64,000 bases of DNA from Streptomyces sp. GQFP (GTDB lineage Bacteria; Actinomycetota; Actinomycetes; Streptomycetales; Streptomycetaceae), in NCBI RefSeq assembly GCF_021545335.1, contig NZ_CP089312.1, forward strand, positions 7,564,001 to 7,628,000. Reading direction: 5' to 3'. Position numbers and translations under genes: made by a program. Positions 17,120-24,613 of this stretch are shown here, piece after piece. The notes beneath the pieces are model-generated. The model saw nothing but the letters and a program-made list of their open reading frames with translations, made no database searches and had not been told where the DNA came from. How positions within the stretch are numbered: the first letter of the stretch is position 1; every line of letters starts with the position of its first letter.

Positions 17120-17479
17120 ATGACCGACAGCAACGCGCCCGACCTCGACCCCGAGGACCGCAAGATCGTCACCCTCGCCCGCTCCGCCCGGGCCCGCAAC
17201 GACGTTCCCGAGGGGGCCGCCGTACGGGACGAGACCGGACGTACGTATGTCGCCGGGACCGTGGCCCTCGACTCACTGAAGCTGAGCGCGCTGCGGACCG
17301 CGGTGGCCATGGCGGTGGCGTCGGGGGCGAAGTCGCTGGAGGCGGCGGCCGTCGTGAGCGTTGCCGACGGCGTTCCGGCGGAAGACCTGGCCGCTGTACG
17401 GGACTTGGGCGGGCCCGAGACCCCGGTGCACCTGGCCGCGCCGGACGGGGTGGTCCGGGTGACGGTGTCCGCGGGGTGA
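17120..17479 (+). CDS. Cytidine-deaminase-fold protein lacking catalytic residues
   Basis: A 119-residue protein of the cytidine deaminase superfamily by overall pattern: RSARARNDVPEGAAVRDETG at the N-terminus and TYVAGTVALDSLKLSALRTAV where active enzymes have the substrate loop and the zinc motif. The C/H-A-E of the first zinc motif is replaced by LSALRTAV, and there is no PCxxC; the protein has no Cys at all. It is therefore unlikely to deaminate cytidine. Automatic annotation often calls such genes cytidine deaminase. Start ATG at 17120. A non-catalytic or scaffold role is inferred. Confidence 0.7.
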   Translation: MTDSNAPDLDPEDRKIVTLARSARARNDVPEGAAVRDETGRTYVAGTVALDSLKLSALRTAVAMAVASGAKSLEAAAVVSVADGVPAEDLAAVRDLGGPETPVHLAAPDGVVRVTVSAG

Positions 17480-17499
17480 GGTCGGCTGGGGCGGGCGTC

Positions 17500-17572
17500 T
17501 CTGGGGGCTGCCGCCCCCAGGCCCCCGCTTCGGCCTGAACGGCCTCGTCCTCGAACGCCGGACGGGCTACAG
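17500..17572. repeat. Diverged GC-rich repeat, family A-like
   Basis: CTGGGGGCTGCCGCCCCCAG forms a perfect hairpin, followed by GCCCCCGCTTCGGCC and CTCGAACGCCGGACGGGCTA, which resembles the CTCAAACGCCGGAGGGGCTG marker of family A. It starts about 20 bp after the deaminase-like gene and may act as its terminator. The outer arms seen in the full copies are missing. Confidence 0.65.
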
Positions 17573-17707
17573 ATGCCTGCCTCGGCCGAGAAGCGCCGAC
17601 GCGACGTGCAGCGAATGTCTTCGGCCACTTTCGGCGCCGCTCGAAGAACCCGTACGGCATCTCTTGCAATCGCGAGCAACCCACGCATCAATGGAACCCG
17701 CTCTTCC

Positions 17708-17724
17708 GACGGACCGTCAGATTC
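17708..17724 (+). promoter_or_regulatory. GAYGGWCCGTCAG motif, copy 1
   Basis: GACGGACCGTCAGATTC lies 128 bp upstream of the first secreted-protein start (17836). A near-identical GATGGTCCGTCAGTTC lies 137 bp upstream of the second (18575). The core is palindromic (GACGGaCCGTC). It may be an operator or activator site shared by the two genes; this is inference from the two copies. Confidence 0.4.
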
Positions 17725-17835
17725 CACCGCGCGGCGCCCCGCACCCGCCCCGCGGCTGACCGCACCCGCCCGTCGACCCCCCACATCGCAATTCCCCACA
17801 TGGCAATTCCCGTACCAGGGAAGGGAATCCGATCG

Positions 17836-18333
17836 ATGACCAGCAAGACAGCACGTCCGTCTGCGCGCAGACGACTCGGTATCGGTGCGGTACTCGCGGC
17901 GGGCTCGCTCGCCGTGACCGGGCTGGCGTTCGCGCCCGCCGCCGCGGCAGTCGTCCCCACCTCCGCGACTGTCAACTTCAACTGCGGTCTCTACGGTGGC
18001 GGTGCGGCCACCCTCAGCACCGTCCAGACCGGCACCTCCGCCACGATCACCGTCACCTCGGCGATCGCGGCCCCGCTCGACCTCGCCGCCGACTCGATCA
18101 CCTCCACGCTGACCATGAGGAAGGGCACCAGCGGCACCACGGTCTTCACCGGGACCAGGAACCCGGCCATACCCACCGGCTCCCCCGTCATCGTCGGCCC
18201 GCTGACCGGCACCGTCGCCCCCGGCGACAGCCTGGACGCGGGCGGCGGCAGCCTCGTGATGGTGATCTTCGGCATCAGCGTGACCTGCACGCCGACCGCA
18301 AACCAGTCACCGGGACCGTTCGTCTACGAGTGA
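17836..18333 (+). CDS. Small secreted protein, paralogous to the N-terminal domain of the next gene
   Basis: A 165-residue exported protein. A basic n-region (TARPSARRRLG) precedes a hydrophobic core and an APAAAA cleavage region near residue 38. The mature domain starts with a VNFNCG segment, continues as beta-rich Thr/Ser sequence with LTGTVAPGDSLDAGGGSL and ends with a second Cys (VTCTPT), so a disulphide is likely. The same pattern of first Cys, ITV beta segments, TGTxTxxPGD and second Cys appears in residues about 45-190 of the following protein. No enzyme motif. ATG 17836 was preferred because it gives a normal signal peptide. Confidence 0.7.
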   Translation: MTSKTARPSARRRLGIGAVLAAGSLAVTGLAFAPAAAAVVPTSATVNFNCGLYGGGAATLSTVQTGTSATITVTSAIAAPLDLAADSITSTLTMRKGTSGTTVFTGTRNPAIPTGSPVIVGPLTGTVAPGDSLDAGGGSLVMVIFGISVTCTPTANQSPGPFVYE

Positions 18334-18361
18334 CGGTCCGCCTCCCCGCACCGTTCCACGT

Positions 18362-18402
18362 AACGGCCGGCGTCGCTCGCCTCGCGGCGGCGCCGGCCGT
18401 TT
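18362..18402 (+). terminator. Terminator-like hairpin after the small secreted gene
   Basis: Arms AACGGCCGGCG (18362-18372) and CGCCGGCCGTT (18391-18401) pair perfectly over 11 bp around an 18-base loop that can itself pair partly. It lies 29 bp after the stop and is followed by TTCC. It probably separates this transcript from the next gene. Confidence 0.55.
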
Positions 18403-18430
18403 CCGACTGGGAACGCACGGGCGCCCGCCA

Positions 18431-18455
18431 GTGAACTGATGGTCCGTCAGTTCAC
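18431..18455. promoter_or_regulatory. 25-bp palindrome containing motif copy 2
   Basis: GTGAACTGA-TGGTCCG-TCAGTTCAC: 9-bp perfect arms around a 7-base centre that is itself nearly symmetrical. It contains the GATGGTCCGTCAG motif shared with 17708-17724 and lies 120 bp upstream of the WxL-like gene. Size and symmetry suit a dimeric regulator, but none is known. Confidence 0.45.
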
Positions 18456-18574
18456 TTTGAACGGCGCCCCGTTATTTGGTGAGATTGCATTGACTTCTCA
18501 CACAACCTGCACATCAATGGCCCCCGGTCGGCGCAGACGAGCCGCTGCGCCCGCATCCCTCAGAGGGGGCAACC

Positions 18575-19921
18575 ATGGCCACCAAGGCAACCATGGGTTC
18601 GACCGGCCGAAGACGACGCTGGGCCGCGCTGCTCGGGGCGACCGCACTCGCGGTCACCACGGGCGGTGCGCTGGCCGTCCCGGCCGGCGCGCTCACCACG
18701 GCGTCCGCCGCCGTGGACTACGCCACACACTGTGTGCCGCCGCCGATCGCGGGCATCCCGCCGATCGACGGCACGACCACCGGACAGATCACGGTGGACA
18801 AGACCGCGCCCAAGGTCGGTGACACCGTCACCGTGACGTACAAGGTGGTCAAGCCGGCCGCCAGCAATCCCACCGACCTCGCGCTGCCCGCCGACATCAT
18901 GACGCCCACCGGGAAGGTCACCCTGGGCGGAGCGCAGACCGGCGACATCACCGTCGCCGGACCCAGGAAGAACGACCCCGTGCCCGGCAAGGGCGCCTTC
19001 CCGCCCTTCGAGATGACCGGCACCTTCACGGTCACCCAGCCCGGCACGATCACCCTGTCGCCCGGCGACTACAACATCCACACCAGCTACATCCTCGAGC
19101 TGGACACCCCCTGCACGCTCATCACCCCGCCCGCACCCGTCTCCGAGACGATCACGGCGACGGACGGGACCCAGACCAACACCCGTGCCATCACGCTGGG
19201 TTCGGCCTCCGGGGCACCGGGCGCCGGGGTCACCGTGAACGGCGCCAACTTCACCCCCGGCGCCACGGTCACGCTCGCCGGCCGGTCCGGGGCCACCCAG
19301 ACCGCCGACACCGCGACGGTGACCGCCGACTCCGCGGGCGCCTTCAGCGGCACGCTCACCGTCAACGACAAGACGACGACCGGGGTCGTGGCGTACGAGG
19401 GCAGCGCGTGGAGCGACACCAAGGGCTCCCCGCCCGCCGCCTACGTCGTCATCGACGACACGCCCATCCCCGACGGCAGTCAGAAGCTCACGACCACCGT
19501 CAAGGCGGGCACGCTGTCCATGTCCCAGGCCGGGGACGCCGTCCAGTTGTCGGCGGTCGACTTCGGCAGCGGCGGGGCCTCGAACGGAGCCCTGCAGACG
19601 GTGACCGTCAAGGACTTCCGTGGCGGCCCCGCGGGCTGGTCACTGACGGGCAAGGTCACCGACTTCACCGGTCCCGGCGCCAAGATCGAGGCGGGCAAGC
19701 TGAGTTGGACCCCGGCGTGTGCGACCAAGGCCGGCAGTCCCAGCACCTGCCAGGCCGGTTCGGCCGGTGCCGTGGGGAGTTCGGGAGCCACCTTGGCCTC
19801 CGCACCCGACGGCACGCTCACCGGCGGCGAGTTCACCGTCGACGCCGGACTGTCCCTGAACGTACCGGCGTTCACCCCGCCGGGCACGTACTCGGGCGTA
19901 CTCACCCTCACGCTCACCTGA
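18575..19921 (+). CDS. Secreted WxL-like surface protein
   Basis: A 448-residue exported protein. Signal peptide residues 1 to about 40 (RRRRWAALLG, then a hydrophobic core and AVPAGALTTASA). An N-terminal domain (about 45-190) has two Cys and resembles the preceding secreted protein. An Ig-like domain follows (about 200-300, GVTVNGANFTPGATVTLAG). The C-terminal 150 residues match the WxL cell-wall domain: VTVKDFRGGPAGWSLTGKVT carries the proximal WxL (WSL), and the end GTYSGVLTLTLT matches the distal WxL strand with the Trp replaced by Leu. WxL domains bind peptidoglycan in Firmicutes; here that role is inferred. No sortase signal. Confidence 0.7.
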   Translation: MATKATMGSTGRRRRWAALLGATALAVTTGGALAVPAGALTTASAAVDYATHCVPPPIAGIPPIDGTTTGQITVDKTAPKVGDTVTVTYKVVKPAASNPTDLALPADIMTPTGKVTLGGAQTGDITVAGPRKNDPVPGKGAFPPFEMTGTFTVTQPGTITLSPGDYNIHTSYILELDTPCTLITPPAPVSETITATDGTQTNTRAITLGSASGAPGAGVTVNGANFTPGATVTLAGRSGATQTADTATVTADSAGAFSGTLTVNDKTTTGVVAYEGSAWSDTKGSPPAAYVVIDDTPIPDGSQKLTTTVKAGTLSMSQAGDAVQLSAVDFGSGGASNGALQTVTVKDFRGGPAGWSLTGKVTDFTGPGAKIEAGKLSWTPACATKAGSPSTCQAGSAGAVGSSGATLASAPDGTLTGGEFTVDAGLSLNVPAFTPPGTYSGVLTLTLT

Positions 19922-20015
19922 ACAACGTTCGCCTGAACGGCTGTTCGTCATCCGGTGGCCGGGCGCGCACCCGCCCGACCGCTCCGGCCGTCCCGTCCGT
20001 GGGGGGTCCGCACCC

Positions 20016-21080
20016 ATGTCGCTCCCGATGTCGCTCCCGATACGCAGCAAGCCGTACGCCCTTCTCGCACTCCTGATGGCGGTGCTCGGTACGTCACTCC
20101 TGGCGCTCGCGCCCGCCCGCGCCGCCGACAACGGCAGCTGGTCGGTCTTCCCCACCGCCTCGGCCGTGGCGCAGCGCCCGTACTTCTATCTCTCCGCCGA
20201 TCCCGGTACGGCCGTCGAGGACAAGGTCACCGTCGCCAACAAGACGGACAAGCCGCTCACCTTCCGGCTGTACGCGGCCGACGCCTACAACACCGCCCGC
20301 GACGGCGGGTTCGCGGTACGCACCCTCGACGAGAAGCAGCGGGGCGTCGGCGCCTGGGCGCGGCCCGCGAAGTCCCGGGTCACCGTGCCCCCGCGCAAGT
20401 CGGTCACCGTGCCCTTCACCCTCCGGGTGCCCGAACGGGCCGAACCCGGCGACCACGTGGGCGCGTTGGTAGCCCTCGACGAACGGATCGACGAGGGCGA
20501 CGGCTCACTGGCCCTCGGGGTGCGGCGGGCGGTCGGGGCGCGGGTCTATCTGCGGGTGAGCGGTCCCGCCGTCTCCGCGCTCGCCGTGGAGAAGGTCCGC
20601 ATCAGCCACGACCAGCCCCTCGTCCCGGGCCTCGGCGACAGCACTGCGACGATCTCGTACACCCTCCACAACACGGGAAACGTCACCCTCGACCCCCGGG
20701 TGGAACTACGGGCCCAGGGCCTGTTCGGCCGCACACTCCTCACCCGCGACCTCACCAAGATCCCCTCCGAGCTGCTGCCCGGCCAACGCGTCCACCTCAC
20801 CGAACCCTGGCACGACGCCCCCCAACTCGACTGGGGCGACATCACGTTGACGGCATCCGCCAAGGACACGAGGGAGTCGGCGAGCGTGTCCTTCTTCGCG
20901 CTGCCGTGGCTGATGGCGGTGGTGCTGGTGGTGTTCGGAGCGGTGGCGACGGTGTTGGTGATCAGGTCCCGCAGAAACACGCCCCGAACGGGCCGCGCCC
21001 CAAAGGGGCGCGGGGAACTGCGCGACCAGCCCCAACGGCGCAGCACCGAACCAACAACACCGAGCGGCACTCACAGCTGA
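20016..21080 (+). CDS. DUF916/WxLIP-like membrane-anchored surface protein
   Basis: A 354-residue protein with a signal peptide (to about residue 31, APARAA), two beta-sandwich domains and a membrane helix near residues 290-312 (LPWLMAVVLVVFGAVATVLV) followed by a basic cytoplasmic tail. The first domain (YFYLSADPGTAVEDKVTVAN, VPPRKSVTVPFTLRVPE) is the WxLIP/DUF916 type that in Firmicutes is encoded with WxL proteins and binds peptidoglycan; the second resembles DUF3324. It follows the WxL-like gene by 94 bp. The last 29 residues (from about GRAPKGRGELRDQPQ) are encoded by an intergenic-type repeat. Two starts 12 bp apart are possible. Confidence 0.75.
   Translation: MSLPMSLPIRSKPYALLALLMAVLGTSLLALAPARAADNGSWSVFPTASAVAQRPYFYLSADPGTAVEDKVTVANKTDKPLTFRLYAADAYNTARDGGFAVRTLDEKQRGVGAWARPAKSRVTVPPRKSVTVPFTLRVPERAEPGDHVGALVALDERIDEGDGSLALGVRRAVGARVYLRVSGPAVSALAVEKVRISHDQPLVPGLGDSTATISYTLHNTGNVTLDPRVELRAQGLFGRTLLTRDLTKIPSELLPGQRVHLTEPWHDAPQLDWGDITLTASAKDTRESASVSFFALPWLMAVVLVVFGAVATVLVIRSRRNTPRTGRAPKGRGELRDQPQRRSTEPTTPSGTHS
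20993..21043. repeat. GC-rich hairpin repeat inside the 3' end of a coding region
   Basis: CCGCGCCCC-AAA-GGGGCGCGG (20993-21013) followed by GGAACTGCGCGACCAGCCCC. This unit is normally found between Streptomyces genes (from memory). Here it is read through and encodes the tail of the DUF916-like protein. The 9-bp stem could end transcription of that gene and of the convergent PII gene. Confidence 0.7.
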
Positions 21081-21089
21081 GCGCCCAGC

Positions 21090-21428
21090 TCAGAGCGCGT
21101 CGGGCCCACGCTCCCCCGTCCGCACCCGCACAACCGCATCGACAGGCAACGCCCACACCTTGCCGTCCCCGATCTTCCCCGTCCGCGCCGCCGCAACAAT
21201 CGCGTCGATGGCCGCATCGGCGTCCCCGTCGTCGACGACGACCTCGATCCGCACCTTGGGCACCAGGTCGACCTGGTACTCGGCGCCGCGGTACACCTCG
21301 GTGTGGCCGCGCTGACGCCCGTACCCACTGGCCTCGGTCACGGTCAGACCGTGCACCCCGAGTTCCTGGAGCGCGGTCTTGACCTCGTCGAGGCGGTACG
21401 GCTTGACGATCGCGGTGATGAGCTTCAT
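21090..21428 (-). CDS. Nitrogen regulatory PII protein (GlnB/GlnK family)
   Basis: A 112-residue PII signal-transduction protein. The T-loop YGRQRGHTEVYRGAEY carries Tyr51, the residue uridylylated or adenylylated in other bacteria; the B-loop TGKIGDGKVWALPVD and C-loop VRVRTGERG bind ATP/ADP and 2-oxoglutarate. It senses nitrogen/carbon status by binding target proteins. Streptomyces glnK normally lies with amtB and glnD; neither is here, so this is probably a second, stand-alone PII. It is convergent with the DUF916-like gene (9-bp gap) and divergent from era. Confidence 0.92.
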   Translation of the reverse strand: MKLITAIVKPYRLDEVKTALQELGVHGLTVTEASGYGRQRGHTEVYRGAEYQVDLVPKVRIEVVVDDGDADAAIDAIVAAARTGKIGDGKVWALPVDAVVRVRTGERGPDAL

Positions 21429-21610
21429 GCCTGGCTTTGACCTTCTGCGCGGGAGAGGGGACGACGGAGGACGGGACCGGGACGCCGTGATCGTATGCCG
21501 GTCCGGGCGTGTGCCGTAAGGCCGAGGACGGTGTGTTCCCAGGCCGTCCCTGGGCCGGTGCGGGGGCTCGGCGTGCGGCGGGTCTCCGTGGATCAGGGAC
21601 AATGGGCGCC

Positions 21611-22585
21611 ATGAGCGTTCGTACCCCGTCATCCGAGCCGTCCGAGCCGTCCGTGCCGTCGAAGGCATCGGGCGCGCACCGCGCCGGCTTCGCCTGCTTC
21701 GTGGGCCGCCCGAATGCGGGCAAGTCCACCCTTACGAACGCTCTGGTCGGCCAGAAGGTGGCGATCACCGCCGACCAGCCGCAGACGACGCGGCACACGG
21801 TACGGGGCATCGTGCACCGCCCGGACGCGCAGCTGATCCTGGTGGACACCCCGGGCCTGCACAAGCCGCGCACGCTGCTGGGCGAACGCCTGAACGACGT
21901 GGTGCGCACGACGTGGGCCGAGGTCGACGTCATCGGGTTCTGCCTCCCGGCGAACGAGAAGCTCGGCCCCGGTGACCGTTTCATCGCGAAGGAACTGGCG
22001 GCGATCAAGAAGACGCCGAAGATCGCGATCGTGACGAAGACCGACCTGGTGGAGAGCAAGGCGCTGGCCGAGCAGCTCATCGCGATCGACCAGCTCGGCC
22101 GTGAGCTGGGCTTCGAGTGGGCGGAGATCGTGCCGGTGTCGGCGGTCGCCGACCAGCAGGTGGACCTGCTGGCCGACCTGCTGGTCCCGCTGCTCCCCGA
22201 GGGCCCGGCGCTCTACCCGGAGGGCGACCTCACGGACGAGCCGGAGCAGGTCATGATCGCGGAGCTGATCCGGGAGGCGGCGCTGGAGGGCGTACGGGAC
22301 GAGCTGCCCCACTCGATCGCGGTCGTGGTCGAGGAGATGCTCCCGCGCGAGGACCGCCCCGCAGACAAGCCGCTCCTCGACATCCACGCGTTCGTCTACA
22401 TCGAGCGGCCCAGCCAGAAGGGCATCATCATCGGCCCGAAGGGCCAGCGCCTGAAGCAGGTCGGCATCAAGAGCCGGAAGCAGATCGAGGCGCTGCTGGG
22501 TACGCCGGTCTTCCTGGACCTCCATGTGAAGGTCGCGAAGGACTGGCAGCGGGACCCGCGCCAGCTGCGCAACCTGGGCTTCTGA
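21611..22585 (+). CDS. era: GTPase Era
   Basis: A 324-residue Era GTPase, needed for 30S assembly; it binds 16S rRNA near its 3' end through a C-terminal KH domain. G1 is GRPNAGKST at residues 32-40, G3 DTPG, and G4 TKTD, where the usual first Asn is Thr. The KH domain includes IIIGPKGQRLKQVGIKSRKQ. The ATG at 21611 gives MSVRTPSSEP; an ATG nine bases earlier is also possible. The N-terminal Ser/Pro/Glu repeat (SSEPSEPSVPSK) is low-complexity. ybeY and phoH, partners in rRNA maturation, lie 7 kb upstream. Confidence 0.95.
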   Translation: MSVRTPSSEPSEPSVPSKASGAHRAGFACFVGRPNAGKSTLTNALVGQKVAITADQPQTTRHTVRGIVHRPDAQLILVDTPGLHKPRTLLGERLNDVVRTTWAEVDVIGFCLPANEKLGPGDRFIAKELAAIKKTPKIAIVTKTDLVESKALAEQLIAIDQLGRELGFEWAEIVPVSAVADQQVDLLADLLVPLLPEGPALYPEGDLTDEPEQVMIAELIREAALEGVRDELPHSIAVVVEEMLPREDRPADKPLLDIHAFVYIERPSQKGIIIGPKGQRLKQVGIKSRKQIEALLGTPVFLDLHVKVAKDWQRDPRQLRNLGF

Positions 22586-22593
22586 GGCATTTC

Positions 22594-22750
22594 TTCGCCC
22601 CCGCCGCCCTTACCCGTTCCCATCCTCGGGGGCTCCGCCCCCGAACCCCCGCTCCTCAAACGCCGGAGGGGCTGAATACCCAGCCCACAAAGGGGGGTCT
22701 GGGGGCGCAGCCCCCAGAAGGATGGGACGGGTAGGGGCGGCGGGGGCGAA
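22594..22750. repeat. GC-rich intergenic repeat, family A, full copy
   Basis: Same architecture as 3539-3688: outer arms TTCGCCCCCGCCGCCCTTAC and GTAGGGGCGGCGGGGGCGAA, inner GGGGGCTCCGCCCCCGAACC, the CTCAAACGCCGGAGGGGCTG marker and GGGGGCGCAGCCCCC. It starts 8 bp after the era stop. The convergent regulator gene is read into it, so its left half is coding on the minus strand and supplies that gene's stop codon. Confidence 0.88.
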
Positions 22751-23593
22751 ATCCTGCACCCCCACCACCCGCAGCAACCGCAACCGCTCGTACGACTCCG
22801 TCCCCGGCCGAGCCGTATGCACGATCAGCAACTGCCGATGATCGTGCGCCAGCAGGATCTCGCAGTCCAGCTCCAGCAACCCCACCACCGGATGCACGAA
22901 CCGCTTCGTGGCAGCCCGCCGCACCGCCACCTCATGCGACTCCCACAGCCGCGCGAACTTCGCACTCCCCGCCCGCAGTTCGGCCACCAGCGCCGCCGGC
23001 ACCGGATCGTCGGGCCGGGCCGCGGCGACCGCCCGCAGGTTCGCCACATGACTGCGTGCGTGCTCGGCGAAGTCCTCCGGCGGCACCAGCGCCCGGGCGG
23101 CCGGGTCCAGGAAGAACCGCCGTACGAGGTTCCGCTCCCGGGGCGGACGGGCCAGCACGTCCCCCGACAACGCGCACGCCATCGCGTTCTGCGCCAGCAC
23201 CTCACCGCAGTCGGTGATCACCTGCGCCGGGGTGTCGTGCAGCCGGTCGAGGATCAGCAGCAGCCCCGGCCGTACATGCCCGGAGACGCTCTCGCGCCGG
23301 GGCGGTTCCTGGCCGGCCAGGTGGAACAGGTGGTCCCGTTCGTCGTCGGTGAGGCGCAGGGCCCGGGCCAGGGCGGCCAGCATCTGGCGAGACGGGCGCG
23401 GGCCCCGGGACCGTTCCAGGCGGGTGTAGTAGTCCACCGACATCCCGGCCAGCGACGCCACCTCCTCGCGGCGCAGACCGGGCGTACGACGCCGGGCACC
23501 GGGCGCGAGGCCCACCGCCGCGGGGTCCAGCCGGGCCCGCCCACGGCGCAGGAAGTCGGCGAGTTCGCCCCGGTTCACCACGTCGGTCACCAC
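22610..23593 (-). CDS. XRE-family regulator with MmyB-like ligand-binding domain
   Basis: A 327-residue regulator. The N-terminal helix-turn-helix (TPGLRREEVASLAGMSVDYY, residues about 38-57) is followed by the MmyB-like PAS-type domain (about 100-270) found in regulators of divergently encoded oxidoreductases. GTG 23593 was chosen because AGGAG lies 8 bp upstream. The domain ends near LRLLRVVGV; the remaining 47 or so residues (DFAPAAPTRPILLG and on) are translated from the family A repeat, so the C-terminus has been replaced or extended by repeat capture. It probably controls the divergent SDR gene. Confidence 0.88.
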   Translation of the reverse strand: MVTDVVNRGELADFLRRGRARLDPAAVGLAPGARRRTPGLRREEVASLAGMSVDYYTRLERSRGPRPSRQMLAALARALRLTDDERDHLFHLAGQEPPRRESVSGHVRPGLLLILDRLHDTPAQVITDCGEVLAQNAMACALSGDVLARPPRERNLVRRFFLDPAARALVPPEDFAEHARSHVANLRAVAAARPDDPVPAALVAELRAGSAKFARLWESHEVAVRRAATKRFVHPVVGLLELDCEILLAHDHRQLLIVHTARPGTESYERLRLLRVVGVQDFAPAAPTRPILLGAAPPDPPLWAGYSAPPAFEERGFGGGAPEDGNG

Positions 23594-23752
23594 GCAGGTC
23601 GCTCCTCTCACGCCGCTGCTCCCCAGCGTGGCCGACCCCGCCCGACTTATCCAGGGCCTGCCGATCCCCTGAAAGACGGGTCTCTCCCGGTCGGCCCGCC
23701 ACCGTCCCAGAGTGATGCCACCGCAGGGAGCGGAAACCGAGAGGAGCAGATC

Positions 23753-24613
23753 ATGCTGACGTTGGTGACAGGCACGACGGGACAGGTCGGCCGGCGCTTC
23801 GTACCGAGGCTGCTGGCGCAGAGCCGGCCGGGGGAGCGGGTACGGATCCTGGTGCGCGACGAGGCGCGGGCGGAGCGGTTCGCCGAACTGGGCGCCGAGG
23901 TCGTCCTCGGCGACCTGCGCGACCCGGAGGCGCTCGGCAAGGCGGTGGCCGGCGTGGACGCGGTCGTGAACGTCGCCGCCTCCTTCCGCGGGGTCCCGGA
24001 CGAGGAGGCGTGGGCCGTCAACCGGGACGCGGCCGTGGAACTGGGCCGGGCGGCGCTGGCCTCAGGCGTACACCGCTTCGTGCAGGTCAGCACGGGGATG
24101 GTGTACGGCACCGGGCGGGGCCGCCCGTTGGTCGAGGAGGACGAGATCCGGCCCGGCGGCATGATGTGGGGCGCGTACAGCGAGTCCAAGGCGAAGGCCG
24201 AACGGGAACTGCTCGCCCTGGACGGCGAGGGCATGGACGTACGCGTCGGCCGGCTCCCCTTCGTCTACGGCGAGGGCGACCCGCATCTCGCCCAGTCCCT
24301 GAGGTGGGCAGCGACCTGGGCGTCGGCCCAGCGGCTCCAGATGGCCCACCACGCGGACATCGCCCAGGGCCTGCTGCGGCTCCTGCACGCGCCCGGAGTC
24401 GCGGGCCGTATCTACAACATCGCCGACGACGCCCCCGTCACGACGGTCGAGCTGCACCAGCTCAACGGCGTCGAGACCCCCGCCGAGGCCCACGACCGCA
24501 CGGACCCCGACCCGTGGTTCGGGATCATGTCCACCGAGCGCATCCGCCGGGACCTGGGCTTCCGGCCCCTTTACCCGACCGTCTGGTCGGCCCGGGACGC
24601 CGGAGCGCTCTGA
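23753..24613 (+). CDS. NAD(P)-dependent epimerase/reductase (extended SDR, NmrA-like)
   Basis: A 286-residue extended short-chain dehydrogenase. Rossmann motif TGTTGQVGRRF (TGxxGxxG type) lies at residues 6-16; the catalytic Tyr-Lys is seen in GAYSESKAKAE and the Ser in VQVSTGMVYG. The substrate is unknown. The ATG has GAGGAG 7 bp upstream. It is divergent from the MmyB-type regulator, the usual arrangement for a regulator-target pair. Its last 43 bp overlap the convergent MMPL gene. Confidence 0.87.
   Translation: MLTLVTGTTGQVGRRFVPRLLAQSRPGERVRILVRDEARAERFAELGAEVVLGDLRDPEALGKAVAGVDAVVNVAASFRGVPDEEAWAVNRDAAVELGRAALASGVHRFVQVSTGMVYGTGRGRPLVEEDEIRPGGMMWGAYSESKAKAERELLALDGEGMDVRVGRLPFVYGEGDPHLAQSLRWAATWASAQRLQMAHHADIAQGLLRLLHAPGVAGRIYNIADDAPVTTVELHQLNGVETPAEAHDRTDPDPWFGIMSTERIRRDLGFRPLYPTVWSARDAGAL

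Noticed and set aside
22817..23752. N-terminal extension of the SDR protein
   Set aside because: It is antisense to the regulator gene; the SDR has a clear Rossmann start at 23753 with GAGGAG upstream.
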